Below the pieces are notes generated by a model. It searched no databases, was not told the origin of the DNA, and was given only the letters and a program-made list of their open reading frames with translations. DNA of 64,000 bases, taken from assembly GCF_003390325.1 (NCBI RefSeq), contig NZ_QUOK01000007.1, positions 186,001-250,000 of the forward strand, given 5' to 3'. A program made the translations under genes and the position numbers. Shown piece by piece: positions 1-8,943 of the stretch. The DNA is from Rhodohalobacter sp. SW132 (GTDB lineage Bacteria; Bacteroidota; Rhodothermia; Balneolales; Balneolaceae). The stretch's first letter is position 1; each line of letters starts with the position of its first letter.

Positions 1-858
1 AAGCTGATGGTATCAACGCAAGCATCCTCTGATTTAAGCTCATTTGTAGGTGTGAAAGATATTACCATGATGTACTCTATTGTGGATATTGCCGGGCTGA
101 ACTTATTATCCCGGAGAATCCTGGGGAATGCCGCAGGTGCAATCTGTGGAATGGTGGAACAGCAAATACCGGCAGTTGAAGAAAAACCTATGATTGCCGC
201 TACAATGTTTGGTGTAACCACTCCCTGTGTGACAAATGTTCGAAAAAAACTTGAAGAATCAGGTTTTGAGGTAGTGGTTTTTCATGCTACAGGCAGTGGG
301 GGCCGGGCAATGGAGGCTCTTATCCGTGATGGATATTTTGTTGGAGTGGCTGATCTTACTACGACGGAATGGTGCGATGAAGTTGCGGGTGGAGTTTTAT
401 CAGCCGGCCCGGATCGCCTTGAAGCAGCTGCTGAAACCGGAATACCGCAGGTCGTTTCTTGTGGTGCGCTGGATATGGTTAATTTTCATGCCATGGATTC
501 GGTACCAAAAAAATTCAAAAAAAGGAATTTGTACAAGCATAATCCAACCGTAACTTTGATGCGAACTTCTCCGGATGAATGTGCAAAAATCGGGAAAAGG
601 ATTGCTGAAAAACTAAACCAGGCAAAAGGACCGGTTGTATTAATGCTTCCTTTAAAGGGAATAAGCAGCCTTGATCAAAAAGGCAAACCGTTTTTTGATC
701 CGGAAGCCAACAAATCACTATTCGATTCTCTTCGCAAACACATACATTCATCAGTACGCCTGCTCGAACTGGATCTGCACATCAACGACACTGCATTTGC
801 AGAAAAAGCGGGTGACGTATTAACAGAAATGTTGAAAAATAACGATAGACAGAAATAA
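1..858 (+). CDS. Tm-1-like ATP-binding domain protein (UPF0261), 5' end outside window
   Basis: The reading frame is open from base 1, so the gene starts upstream; the first internal Met is at base 7. The 283 visible residues match my knowledge of the C-terminal half of the UPF0261/Tm-1 family, with glycine-rich segments such as FHATGSGGRAMEAL and GVADLTTTEW and a C-terminal region ending in ELDLHINDTAFA. Family members are about 400 residues, so roughly the first quarter to third is missing. Tm-1-like proteins commonly neighbour or fuse with PEP-hydrolase-family TIM barrels, and that is the next gene here. The biochemical role in bacteria is not settled, so I assign only the family. Confidence 0.85.
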   Translation, partial: KLMVSTQASSDLSSFVGVKDITMMYSIVDIAGLNLLSRRILGNAAGAICGMVEQQIPAVEEKPMIAATMFGVTTPCVTNVRKKLEESGFEVVVFHATGSGGRAMEALIRDGYFVGVADLTTTEWCDEVAGGVLSAGPDRLEAAAETGIPQVVSCGALDMVNFHAMDSVPKKFKKRNLYKHNPTVTLMRTSPDECAKIGKRIAEKLNQAKGPVVLMLPLKGISSLDQKGKPFFDPEANKSLFDSLRKHIHSSVRLLELDLHINDTAFAEKAGDVLTEMLKNNDRQK

Positions 859-914
859 CGACTGATAAAGCATCAGTACCAAAAATTTAAACCAATAATC
901 CGAAAAACAGAATT

Positions 915-1757
915 ATGCCATTTATACCATACAAAGAATGTCTACAGCGACTGAATGAGCAAGTTAAACAAAACAAGCCGATTATAGGAGCAGGAGCCGG
1001 GACAGGAATTTCTGCAAAGTTTGCTGAAAAAGGGGGAGTGGATATCATCATTATTTATAACTCCGGACGATATCGAATGGCTGGAAGGGGAAGTGCGGCC
1101 GGAATTCTGGCCTACGGGGATGCGAATGAAATTGTGGTGGATATGGCCCGGGAAGTACTACCGGTGGTAAAGGATACACCCGTCCTTGCCGGAGTTTGCG
1201 GAACTGACCCTTTCAGGCTGATGCCTGTTTTTTTGAAGCAACTGAAGAAGATGGGATTTGATGGAGTACAAAATTTTCCAACGGTTGGTGTCATTGATGG
1301 AAATTTCCGTCAGATTTTGGAAGAGACGGGAATGAGTTTTGATTTAGAAGTGGAAATGATCCGCCAGGCCCATGAGCTTGAAATGCTGACGTGTCCGTAC
1401 GCCTTTGACGTTGAACAGGCTGAAAAAATGACCCATGCCGGAGCGGATGTCCTGGTCACCCATATGAATACCACGGTAAAGGGATCCATTGGGGTGAGTG
1501 AAGGCGTAGCCCCCACGCTCGAGGAAGCAGCCGAACGAATCCAGGCGATGCACGATGCGGCCAAAGCGATCCGGGATGATATTATCGTTCTGTGTCACGG
1601 AGGCCCGATTGCCGAACCCGAGGATGCTCAGTACATCTTTGAGCATACGGAAGGTGTTGCAGGCTTTTTCGGTGCTTCAAGCGTGGAACGGCTGGCCACC
1701 GAACGTGCTATCGAGGCACAGGCAAGGTCATTTAAAGATTTAACTATAAATTTATAA
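915..1757 (+). CDS. Phosphoenolpyruvate hydrolase family protein (TIM barrel)
   Basis: This 280-residue protein has the hallmarks of the PEP-hydrolase/IGPS-like TIM-barrel family. A glycine-rich first strand ([17 protein letters not shown]) is followed by a stretch with [13 protein letters not shown], then GVCGTDPF and [16 protein letters not shown], and late strands carry VLCHGGPI and [11 protein letters not shown]. It lies 56 bp after the Tm-1-like gene on the same strand, the usual partnership of these two families, so they probably form one operon. The fold and pairing are well supported; the substrate is inferred from the family name only. No signal peptide is seen, so it should be cytoplasmic. 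Confidence 0.85.
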   Translation: MPFIPYKECLQRLNEQVKQNKPIIGAGAGTGISAKFAEKGGVDIIIIYNSGRYRMAGRGSAAGILAYGDANEIVVDMAREVLPVVKDTPVLAGVCGTDPFRLMPVFLKQLKKMGFDGVQNFPTVGVIDGNFRQILEETGMSFDLEVEMIRQAHELEMLTCPYAFDVEQAEKMTHAGADVLVTHMNTTVKGSIGVSEGVAPTLEEAAERIQAMHDAAKAIRDDIIVLCHGGPIAEPEDAQYIFEHTEGVAGFFGASSVERLATERAIEAQARSFKDLTINL

Positions 1758-1789
1758 CCCTGCATCAGTTCCCTGATCCATTGGGATAA

Positions 1790-4700
1790 ATGATAGTCAC
1801 AAACAGCACATCTATGAAATCACCGTCACCATATACAAGTCTGGCTTGCATGCTTCTGCTTCTTTCAGGAGTAATCATTACATCATGTGATTCATCCGCT
1901 CAGGAGGCGGATACTCATGAGAGAGAGCAGCGTCTTCAAATCCTTTTTCTGGGAGATGATGGCGGGCACGAACCCAGTGTACGGTTGCGCGACATTGCCA
2001 GGCCTATGCTTGACCGCGGTATTGAGTTGTTTTATACCAGTGATTTGAATGATATCAACCTGGAAAACCTGCGAAAGTATGATGCGGTTTTGCATTATGC
2101 GAACTACCATGAGCCAGACTACCCGCAAACGGATCCGAAAATCATCGAAAGTTTAATTTCCTATGTGGAAGAAGGGGGCGGTTATGTTCCCGTTCATTCC
2201 GCTTCCGGAAATTTTCGGGATTCCGATGAATTCATTTCCTTACTGGGAGGTGCATTTGAAAGCCACGAATCCGGCACATTTCGCACGCGTATTGCCGAAC
2301 CTGATCACGAAATCATGCAGGGTTTTGAGGGATTTGAAAGCTGGGATGAAACGTATGTTCATCAGCAGCATAATGAAGAAAACCGTACGGTTCTGAGTTA
2401 CAGGGATGATGAACCCTGGACGTGGATCCGCACGCAGGGTGATGGCAGGGTATTTTATACGGTCTGGGGACACGATGAGAGAACCTGGCAGAATGAAGGA
2501 TTTCATGATCTTCTCGAACGCGGGATTCGCTGGGCAGCCGGTGAAGATGTACAGAATGCCCTGGAAAATCGAACGATTAGTAACCCATTTACCTATGATG
2601 TGCTGGATGTGCCATTCCCTCCCCCGCATGAAGAACGGCTGCGATATGAAGAAGAAGTCGGAACCATGGATCGCGGGGCAAACAATCCACGGTACTATCA
2701 AAAACAAAAACCTTTGGACCCGGTGGCGGCTATGGATCGCATGATTTTACAACCGGGATACCGTGTGGAACTATTTGCTTCCGAACCGGATATAGTGAAC
2801 CCTATTTTTATGAATTGGGATGAACAAGGACGCTTGTGGGTCATCGAATCCATTGAATATCCCTATCCGCGGGATTTTTGGCCGGATGGAGGAGGCAAAG
2901 ACCGGATCCTGATTCTGGAAGATACCAACGGAGATGGCAAAGCAGATGAATTTACGGTTTTTGCAGACAGCCTGAATATTCCGACCAGCCTTGCATTTTC
3001 TGATGGCGGAGTCATTGTCCATCAGGCACCGCAAACCCTGTTTTTAAAAGATACAACCGGGGATGGTAAAGCCGATGTGAGGGAAGTTCTTTTCGAAGGA
3101 TGGGAGCAGTGGGATACTCATGCAGGACCGAATAACCTGTATTATGGGTTAGATAATCAATTCTGGGGAGTGCTTGGTTACGCCGGTATGGATGGGGTGA
3201 TTGGCGGTGAGCACCATGAGTTCCGAATGGGGGTGTACCGGTTTTTAAAAGACGGCACCCGGCTGGAGTTTTTACAGCGGACCAACAATAATACTTGGGG
3301 TCTGGGCTTCAATGAGCAGGGTGATGCGTTTATTTCCACGGCGAACGGCAACCCGAGTACCCTGTTTACCATTCCCCAGCGTTTTTACAGAGACCTGGAC
3401 GGATTAGACGATTCAGTTACGGATCGGCTGGCCAGTACGGTTCGCGTAATCACTTTAACGAATCTCTTCCGTCAGGTGGACTGGGTAGGTGCTTTCACTT
3501 CTGCTGCCGGCCATGGGGTTTATACAGCCAGAACATGGCCCGGGGAATACTGGAACCGGAAAGCTTTTGTAACCGAACCTACAGTTCAGCTTGTTGCTGA
3601 AATGGACTTAATTGACAATGGATCAAGTTATCATGCTGAATACAATCGAAACCTGATCGCCAGTGATGATGAATGGTTCAGTCCAATCCAGGCTGAAGTT
3701 GGGCCGGATGGCCATATTTGGGTCACGGACTGGTATAACTATATTATTCAGCATAATGCCGAGAGTGATCGTCAGGAACCAACACCAGGCAACGCATATG
3801 CGAATCCACTTCGTGATCGTCAGCATGGACGGATCTACCGAATCGTTTATGAAGAGAATGATCATACAAATTCAATAAACCTGGCTGGAGCAAGTCCCGG
3901 CGAACTGATTGAAACACTTTCTCATGATAACCTGGGATGGAGAAAACATGCCCAGCGCCTGCTTGTTGAACGTGGGCAGACTGACATTGTGCCGGATTTA
4001 ATTGATCTGATTAAAGATCAATCCATTGATGATGCTGATCTCAATCCCGCAGTGATTCATGCGATGTGGACACTTCATGGTCTGGGGCAGCTTGCAGGCA
4101 GTAACGAGGAAGCAATTGACGCGGTTGTTGGTGCACTATCACATCCATCAGCCGGGGTTCGACAAAATGCTGTTCAGGTTCTTCCACTGTCACCTGCATC
4201 GGCGGATGCGATTCTTGATGGGGGACTTCTGAGAGATAATAGTCTGCAGGTTCGATTGAAAACCTTGAATAGCCTTTCCGACATGCCTCCATCAGAGAGA
4301 GTTGGAGAGGAGATATTTCGGGTATTTCAGGACTCCGAAAACATAGAGGATCGATGGATTCGGGAGGCTGCAGCGATATCAGCACGGATACATGGTGGGG
4401 GATTTATTGCGGCTGCCAGCCAATCCGGTTACTCGGCAGATGACTATCAGGTTGATGAGGAGGATCCGGTCGGCAGCTTTGAAAGTATCATTGCGTTTAT
4501 AGCAGACGAAGCCCCGGCAGCTGATAGGGATAGAAGATCTGAAGAACCATCGGTTGAAGTGGATATTGAATTGGAATTGGGAGTTACACCTAATGTGCTG
4601 GAGTTTGACAAAGATGAACTCCGGGTACAAGCTGGCCAGACGGTTCGGGTGGTGTTTACCAATACGGATAACATGGAACATAATCTACTGTTTATTCTTC

Positions 4701-4936
4701 CAGGCACGCTGGCTGATGTGGGGGAACTGGCCGATCAAATGATGGCATCCCCGGAGGGCCGAAGCCGCGCATATGTACCTGAAACACCTGATGTTATTGC
4801 CTATACTCCGATACTGGATCCTGGTGAACGTTATGAACTGGTATTTACCGTACCTGACGAGCCCGGAGAATATCCATTTGTTTGTACGATTCCCGGCCAC
4901 TGGAGGATTATGAATGGGATATTAGTTGTTGAATAA
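1790..4936 (+). CDS. ThuA / membrane-bound-dehydrogenase / cupredoxin fusion lipoprotein
   Basis: This is a large exported lipoprotein of 1048 residues. The longest frame starts at 1790, but the Met at 1814 gives a cleaner lipoprotein signal ending at the SGVIITSC box, so 1814 may be the true start. About residues 45-260 form a ThuA (trehalose-utilisation) domain (LFLGDDGGHEP, WGHDERTW). About 300-700 resemble the PVC/Bacteroidota 'membrane-bound dehydrogenase' propeller (FMNWDEQGRLWVIE, DTNGDGKADEF repeated). A HEAT-like helical stretch follows to about 870. The last 100 residues are a plastocyanin/azurin-like cupredoxin with plausible type 1 copper ligands in MEHNLLF and CTIPGHWRIM (His, Cys, His, Met). 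It opens a cluster with DUF1080, GMC oxidoreductase and subunit 3 genes, so a role in periplasmic sugar oxidation with a built-in electron acceptor is inferred. Confidence 0.85.
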   Translation: MIVTNSTSMKSPSPYTSLACMLLLLSGVIITSCDSSAQEADTHEREQRLQILFLGDDGGHEPSVRLRDIARPMLDRGIELFYTSDLNDINLENLRKYDAVLHYANYHEPDYPQTDPKIIESLISYVEEGGGYVPVHSASGNFRDSDEFISLLGGAFESHESGTFRTRIAEPDHEIMQGFEGFESWDETYVHQQHNEENRTVLSYRDDEPWTWIRTQGDGRVFYTVWGHDERTWQNEGFHDLLERGIRWAAGEDVQNALENRTISNPFTYDVLDVPFPPPHEERLRYEEEVGTMDRGANNPRYYQKQKPLDPVAAMDRMILQPGYRVELFASEPDIVNPIFMNWDEQGRLWVIESIEYPYPRDFWPDGGGKDRILILEDTNGDGKADEFTVFADSLNIPTSLAFSDGGVIVHQAPQTLFLKDTTGDGKADVREVLFEGWEQWDTHAGPNNLYYGLDNQFWGVLGYAGMDGVIGGEHHEFRMGVYRFLKDGTRLEFLQRTNNNTWGLGFNEQGDAFISTANGNPSTLFTIPQRFYRDLDGLDDSVTDRLASTVRVITLTNLFRQVDWVGAFTSAAGHGVYTARTWPGEYWNRKAFVTEPTVQLVAEMDLIDNGSSYHAEYNRNLIASDDEWFSPIQAEVGPDGHIWVTDWYNYIIQHNAESDRQEPTPGNAYANPLRDRQHGRIYRIVYEENDHTNSINLAGASPGELIETLSHDNLGWRKHAQRLLVERGQTDIVPDLIDLIKDQSIDDADLNPAVIHAMWTLHGLGQLAGSNEEAIDAVVGALSHPSAGVRQNAVQVLPLSPASADAILDGGLLRDNSLQVRLKTLNSLSDMPPSERVGEEIFRVFQDSENIEDRWIREAAAISARIHGGGFIAAASQSGYSADDYQVDEEDPVGSFESIIAFIADEAPAADRDRRSEEPSVEVDIELELGVTPNVLEFDKDELRVQAGQTVRVVFTNTDNMEHNLLFILPGTLADVGELADQMMASPEGRSRAYVPETPDVIAYTPILDPGERYELVFTVPDEPGEYPFVCTIPGHWRIMNGILVVE

Positions 4937-5002
4937 AGATAGGTGAGCATTCTTTGCTAATTACTGCAATCATATCAACAAAAAAACTTCACAAACCTTA
5001 TT

Positions 5003-5653
5003 ATGAAATTGAGAAATTTATTTTTTAGCCTGATTCCTTTACTGATGATGAGCATCATGGCATCATGTTCCAGTAATGATAATCCGCCAGCAGATACTAA
5101 TAACGAATGGATTTCCATTTGGGATGGAGAAACATTAAATAACTGGAGAGCCAGTGAAAACCCCGATTCTTTTGAAGTTGTTGATGGAAAGATTGTAGTG
5201 GATGGTCCAAGAGGCCATCTCTTTTACGAAGGTCCGGTAGCTGATGCTGATTTCGTGAATTTTGAATTTCGTGCTGATGTCTATACCTATCCTGAAGCAA
5301 ATTCAGGAGTATTTTTTCATACTCAATATCAGGAAGAAGGATGGCCCCAGTACGGTTATGAAGCCCAGGTCAATGCAACACACAGCGATCCGCGTAAAAC
5401 CGGTAGTTTATACGCTGTGAATGATGTTATGGATGATGCTCCACACGAGGATCACGAATGGTTTCACTACTATATTAAAGTAGACGGTAAAGATATTACA
5501 TTTAAAGTTGATGGTGAAACAGTAATGGAATATACTGAGCCTGAAGACCGTGAGGGCACTATAAAACTAAGTAGCGGAACGATTGCATTACAGGCACATG
5601 ATCCTGACAGCCGGATATATTTCCGAAATATTGAAGTGCGAATATTAGATTAA
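5003..5653 (+). CDS. DUF1080 (3-keto-disaccharide hydrolase-like) lipoprotein
   Basis: The 216-residue product begins with a lipoprotein signal ending at SIMASCSSND. The rest is a single concanavalin-like DUF1080 domain: WISIWDGETLNNW at the start, NSGVFFHTQY in the middle, then YEAQVNATHSDPRKTGSLY and a final strand IYFRNIEVRIL. DUF1080 proteins act on 3-keto-glucosides made by periplasmic FAD sugar 3-dehydrogenases. The GMC oxidoreductase and its subunit 3 follow directly, which fits that pathway. Family identity is strong; the exact substrate is inference. Confidence 0.88.
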   Translation: MKLRNLFFSLIPLLMMSIMASCSSNDNPPADTNNEWISIWDGETLNNWRASENPDSFEVVDGKIVVDGPRGHLFYEGPVADADFVNFEFRADVYTYPEANSGVFFHTQYQEEGWPQYGYEAQVNATHSDPRKTGSLYAVNDVMDDAPHEDHEWFHYYIKVDGKDITFKVDGETVMEYTEPEDREGTIKLSSGTIALQAHDPDSRIYFRNIEVRILD

Positions 5654-5737
5654 ATCACTCCTGATAATAAGGAATATGACTTTTTTTCAGCCGTATGCTG
5701 CACCGAAAAACACAATTATAATAGAAAACACCTCCAA

Positions 5738-7480
5738 ATGGCTTTTGAAATTTTAAAGAAAGGTAAAAGTTACGATGTAGTAATTGTAGGATCTGGTGCA
5801 GGTGGCGGAATGGCATCAAATATTTTATCTGAAGCAGGTTTGTCTGTAGCCGTAATGGAAGCGGGAGGAGACTACGACCCGGCAAAAGAAGAGTATCGCA
5901 CACAGTTTCGATGGCCTTATGAATCACCCCGCAGAGGAGCGGGAACGGTACGCCCTTTTGGTGATTTTGATGCAGCGTGGGGTGGATGGGAAATTGAGGG
6001 TGAGCCATATACAAAAACAGCCGGAACAGAGTTCGACTGGTTCAGATCCCGAATGCTTGGCGGCCGCACAAATCACTGGGGAAGAATTTCATTAAGGTTT
6101 GGCCCAAAAGATTTCAAAAGAAAAGATCTGGATGGCTTAGGAGAGAACTGGCCGATTGGCTATGAAGATCTGAAACCCTATTATGACAGAGTGGATAAAA
6201 AAATCGGGGTATACGGCACCAATGAAGGACTTGAGGATGATCCCGATGGATTTTTTCTTCCCCCGCCAAAACCCCGTTTACACGAGCTATACATTAAAAA
6301 CGGGGCTGCTAAAGTAGATATTCCTGTTATTCCGATGAGAAAATCCGTTCTCACCAGGCCTGTCAATAATGAAAGAGGTGTGTGCTTTTATTGCAATCAG
6401 TGTAATCGCGGGTGCAGCGTATACGCTGATTTCTCATCAGGTACGTGTCTTGTTCAACCCGCCATGCAGCATGGAAGTGTGGATCTGTTTACGAATGCTA
6501 TGGTGCGGGAGGTGACAACCGATTCCAGTGGAAATGCAACTGGTGTTTCGTACATAAATAAAGTCGATCAGAAAGAATATAAGATCAATGCAAAAGTGGT
6601 TGTTCTCGGAGCGTCAGCTTGTGAATCTGCCCGAATTTTATTGAACTCAAAATCCTCCTCCCATCCTGATGGACTGGCAAACGGCAGCGGCATGGTTGGG
6701 CGATATTTGCATGATTCAACCGGAGCAAGCAGATCCGCCATCATACCCGAACTGATGGGCCGTGAAAGATATAACGAAGATGGTACAGGAGGAGCTCATG
6801 TATATGCACCCTGGTGGCTGGATAATCAACAACAGGAATTTCCACGGGGATATCACCTGGAATTTGGCGGCGGTATGAGCATGCCATCCTATGGTTTTGG
6901 ATTCGGAATGGAATCGATTCGTCAGTATGTAGTTGACCAGATGGGGAATCCATCCCGAAACGGGGGGTATGGAACCGGGCTCAAAAAAGATATTCGCAGC
7001 ATATATGGGGCTACCGTCGGGATTGCCGGTCGCGGGGAAAGCGTGCCTCAATACGACAATTATTGTGAAATTGACCCGGGTACAGTCGATGAATTTGGAA
7101 TACCCGTTTTACGCTTTAACTATAACTGGACTGAGCACGAAGTGAAGCAGGCCCGCCATATGCAGGAGACATTCGAAGAAGTCCTGACCTCAATGGGAGG
7201 GATAGTCCTTGGGAACAAACCCGGTGAAGAGTCTCAATATGGACTGGAAGCACCGGGACGTATTATTCATGAAGTGGGAACAACCCGGATGGGTGATGAT
7301 CCGGACACATCCGTTCTGAATAAATATGGCCAGGCACATGAGTGCGATAATCTTTTTGTGGTAGATGCGGGTTCCTTTGTATCTCAGGCTGATAAAAACC
7401 CCACATGGACTATACTTGCACTTTCATGGCGAACCTCTGATTATATTGTAGATCAGCTTCACAAACGTAATATTGGATAG
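5738..7480 (+). CDS. GMC-family FAD oxidoreductase, sugar dehydrogenase-like
   Basis: This 580-residue flavoprotein carries the Rossmann fingerprint VVIVGSGAGGGMASN near residue 14 and the second FAD segment MLGGRTNHWGRISLRF near 108. A cysteine-rich loop (FYCNQCNRGCSVYADF) lies near 215. The typical GMC C-terminus is present: HEVGTTRMGDDP, DNLFVVDAGSF and KNPTWTI, which hold the active-site His/Asn region. It resembles the large subunit of gluconate/fructose/glucoside 3-dehydrogenases. The FAD subunit has no obvious signal of its own; in such complexes it can be carried by the subunit 3 partner, encoded 160 bp downstream. Hydride transfer from a sugar hydroxyl to FAD is the family reaction. 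Confidence 0.9.
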   Translation: MAFEILKKGKSYDVVIVGSGAGGGMASNILSEAGLSVAVMEAGGDYDPAKEEYRTQFRWPYESPRRGAGTVRPFGDFDAAWGGWEIEGEPYTKTAGTEFDWFRSRMLGGRTNHWGRISLRFGPKDFKRKDLDGLGENWPIGYEDLKPYYDRVDKKIGVYGTNEGLEDDPDGFFLPPPKPRLHELYIKNGAAKVDIPVIPMRKSVLTRPVNNERGVCFYCNQCNRGCSVYADFSSGTCLVQPAMQHGSVDLFTNAMVREVTTDSSGNATGVSYINKVDQKEYKINAKVVVLGASACESARILLNSKSSSHPDGLANGSGMVGRYLHDSTGASRSAIIPELMGRERYNEDGTGGAHVYAPWWLDNQQQEFPRGYHLEFGGGMSMPSYGFGFGMESIRQYVVDQMGNPSRNGGYGTGLKKDIRSIYGATVGIAGRGESVPQYDNYCEIDPGTVDEFGIPVLRFNYNWTEHEVKQARHMQETFEEVLTSMGGIVLGNKPGEESQYGLEAPGRIIHEVGTTRMGDDPDTSVLNKYGQAHECDNLFVVDAGSFVSQADKNPTWTILALSWRTSDYIVDQLHKRNIG

Positions 7481-7575
7481 ATCACCGGGGCCTGCCAGAG
7501 TACCCCGGGTATTATGGGATTCCAGGTAGAGTCACTGTTCGGGTTGAAGAATTCCTGTTTTTCATAACTAACGGG

Positions 7576-7604
7576 ACCTGATGGACACTATCAGGTTGTT
7601 TAAT
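7576..7604 (+). terminator. Weak hairpin between GMC gene and subunit 3 gene
   Basis: ACCTGAT at 7576-7582 pairs perfectly with ATCAGGT at 7590-7596, giving a 7-bp stem with a 7-nt loop, followed by the T-rich TGTTTAATT. The stem is short and AT-balanced, so it may act as an attenuator or processing site, not a full terminator. It would let the dehydrogenase and subunit 3 be made in different amounts. Confidence 0.3.
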
Positions 7605-7639
7605 TGTAAGAACGTATATATACAAAAAACTGTAACAGA

Positions 7640-8347
7640 ATGGATAGAAGAGAACATTTAAAACTGCTTTTTGCAGGCTCGATCGGAACAGGATTGTTAT
7701 TGTCCTCCTGTACAGAAGAAGATCTTGAAATCAGCCGTCAGATTATCACCGAGAATTCTGAAACGTATGGGCGGACGGATGAAGAACTTTTAAGGGATCA
7801 GCAGCTTCATTCTGATACCTTTTTTACGGAACACGAACGGGAGATGGTAGAGGTATTAGCAGATTTGATTATCCCATCGGATGAAAGATCGGGTAGCGCT
7901 ACAGAAGCAGGTGTTCCCGATTTTATCGAATTTATGATGAAGGATATACCTTCCATGCAGACACCGACACGCGGAGGGCTGATGTGGCTCGATAATCAGT
8001 GCCGCCAAAGATTCGGAGAAACTTTCGCAAACTGCTCAGAGTCAGATCAGAAAGAAATACTTGATGAAATAGCCTATCCGGATGAAGCGCGGGACGATAT
8101 GCAGTTTGGTGTGCGGTTTTTCAATCGAATGAGAAACTTAACAGCAACAGGATTTTTTACTTCAAAGATGGGAATTGAGGATTTGGGTTACCAGGGTAAC
8201 CGGACAAATCTATGGGATGGAGTTCCTCAGCATGTATTAGACAAACATGGATTATCATACGACCAAAAAACACTGGATGAATCGCTGCAGGAAGATGAAA
8301 GGAATAAAATTGCAGAGTGGGACGAGAATGGTAATCTGATTAGATAA
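7640..8347 (+). CDS. Gluconate 2-dehydrogenase subunit 3 family protein
   Basis: The 235-residue product starts with MDRREHLKLLFAGSIG followed by LLLSSC, a Tat-like twin-arginine stretch merged with a lipobox. The mature part has the subunit 3 pattern: EREMVEVLADLIIPSDERSGSA, a DFIEFM helix, and late residues TGFFTSKMGIEDLGYQGN. This subunit escorts and anchors the FAD subunit of gluconate-type dehydrogenases at the membrane. The GMC gene just upstream is its expected partner. No cytochrome c subunit is encoded nearby; the cupredoxin domain of the first gene in the cluster might serve as the acceptor, which is speculation. Confidence 0.87.
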   Translation: MDRREHLKLLFAGSIGTGLLLSSCTEEDLEISRQIITENSETYGRTDEELLRDQQLHSDTFFTEHEREMVEVLADLIIPSDERSGSATEAGVPDFIEFMMKDIPSMQTPTRGGLMWLDNQCRQRFGETFANCSESDQKEILDEIAYPDEARDDMQFGVRFFNRMRNLTATGFFTSKMGIEDLGYQGNRTNLWDGVPQHVLDKHGLSYDQKTLDESLQEDERNKIAEWDENGNLIR

Positions 8348-8733
8348 TAATTTGTCTTAAACCTGGGTTCGGTTTAAAAAAACATCAAAAACAGTCCGGC
8401 AAGGGTGTTATTTAAGTTAATTCGTCAATAATTATGTCAAGCCACGCCACGGGGTGGTCCGATTAGAACTGGAGTTTTTTTGCGACCGAGGCAGCCTTAA
8501 AACCTGAGTTCGATTCTTAAATAATGACATCAAAAGTCCCCCTTAGAAAAGGGGGATTGAGGGGGATGTTCACCAAATCTGTAGAAAAACCGATGAACAC
8601 TCCTCTAAATCTCCCCTTTTTAGGGGAGACTGGATACCGAATAAATGAAATATATTATTAATCGAACTCAGCCTTAAACGTTGTAATGATGGTGTACAAC
8701 TTCATTAGCCTGTTCCGGCAAGTAATCCTTTAG
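8348..8733. repeat. Intergenic repeats with a MITE-like inverted-repeat unit
   Basis: No gene is seen. CTGAGTTCGATT at 8504-8515 is matched by its inverse AATCGAACTCAG at 8660-8671, bounding a 168-bp unit. Inside are C-runs and G-runs of the common dispersed type (CCCCCTTAGAAAAGGGGG, then CTCCCCTTTTTAGGGGAG). A related sequence, TTAAACCTGGGTTCGGTTTAA, sits at 8357-8377 just after the preceding gene. The 20-mer at 8501-8520 recurs exactly at 43401-43420. A small non-autonomous element is the simplest reading. Confidence 0.45.
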
Positions 8734-8919
8734 TCAAAAATAAACCACCAGCTAAAAACCCTGCGCTACCAGATCTTCAACTTTGGCGGGTATCTGATCA
8801 AAAACGGAAACCAGGGGGATACTGAACCTATCGCTGGCTATGAAGCGACGCGAATGGTTTACCGGACTGTGGATGAACACCAGCAAATTCACCGTACCCC
8901 TGAGAATCTAAATCTCTAA
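8734..8919 (+). pseudogene. C-terminal remnant of an IS1380-type (DDE) transposase
   Basis: The frame is open after a stop at 8731 and reads HQLKTLRYQIFNFGGYLIKN, then a degenerate tail ending at the TAA at 8917. The LKTLRYQIF...GGYLIKNG pattern is typical of the extreme C-terminus of IS1380-family transposases. No start codon, catalytic region or intact ends are present, so it is a relic. A fragment of the N-terminus of the same kind of transposase lies at 16585-16821. Confidence 0.45.
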
Positions 8920-8943
8920 TCACAATTTTAGGTTAAATTTAAT

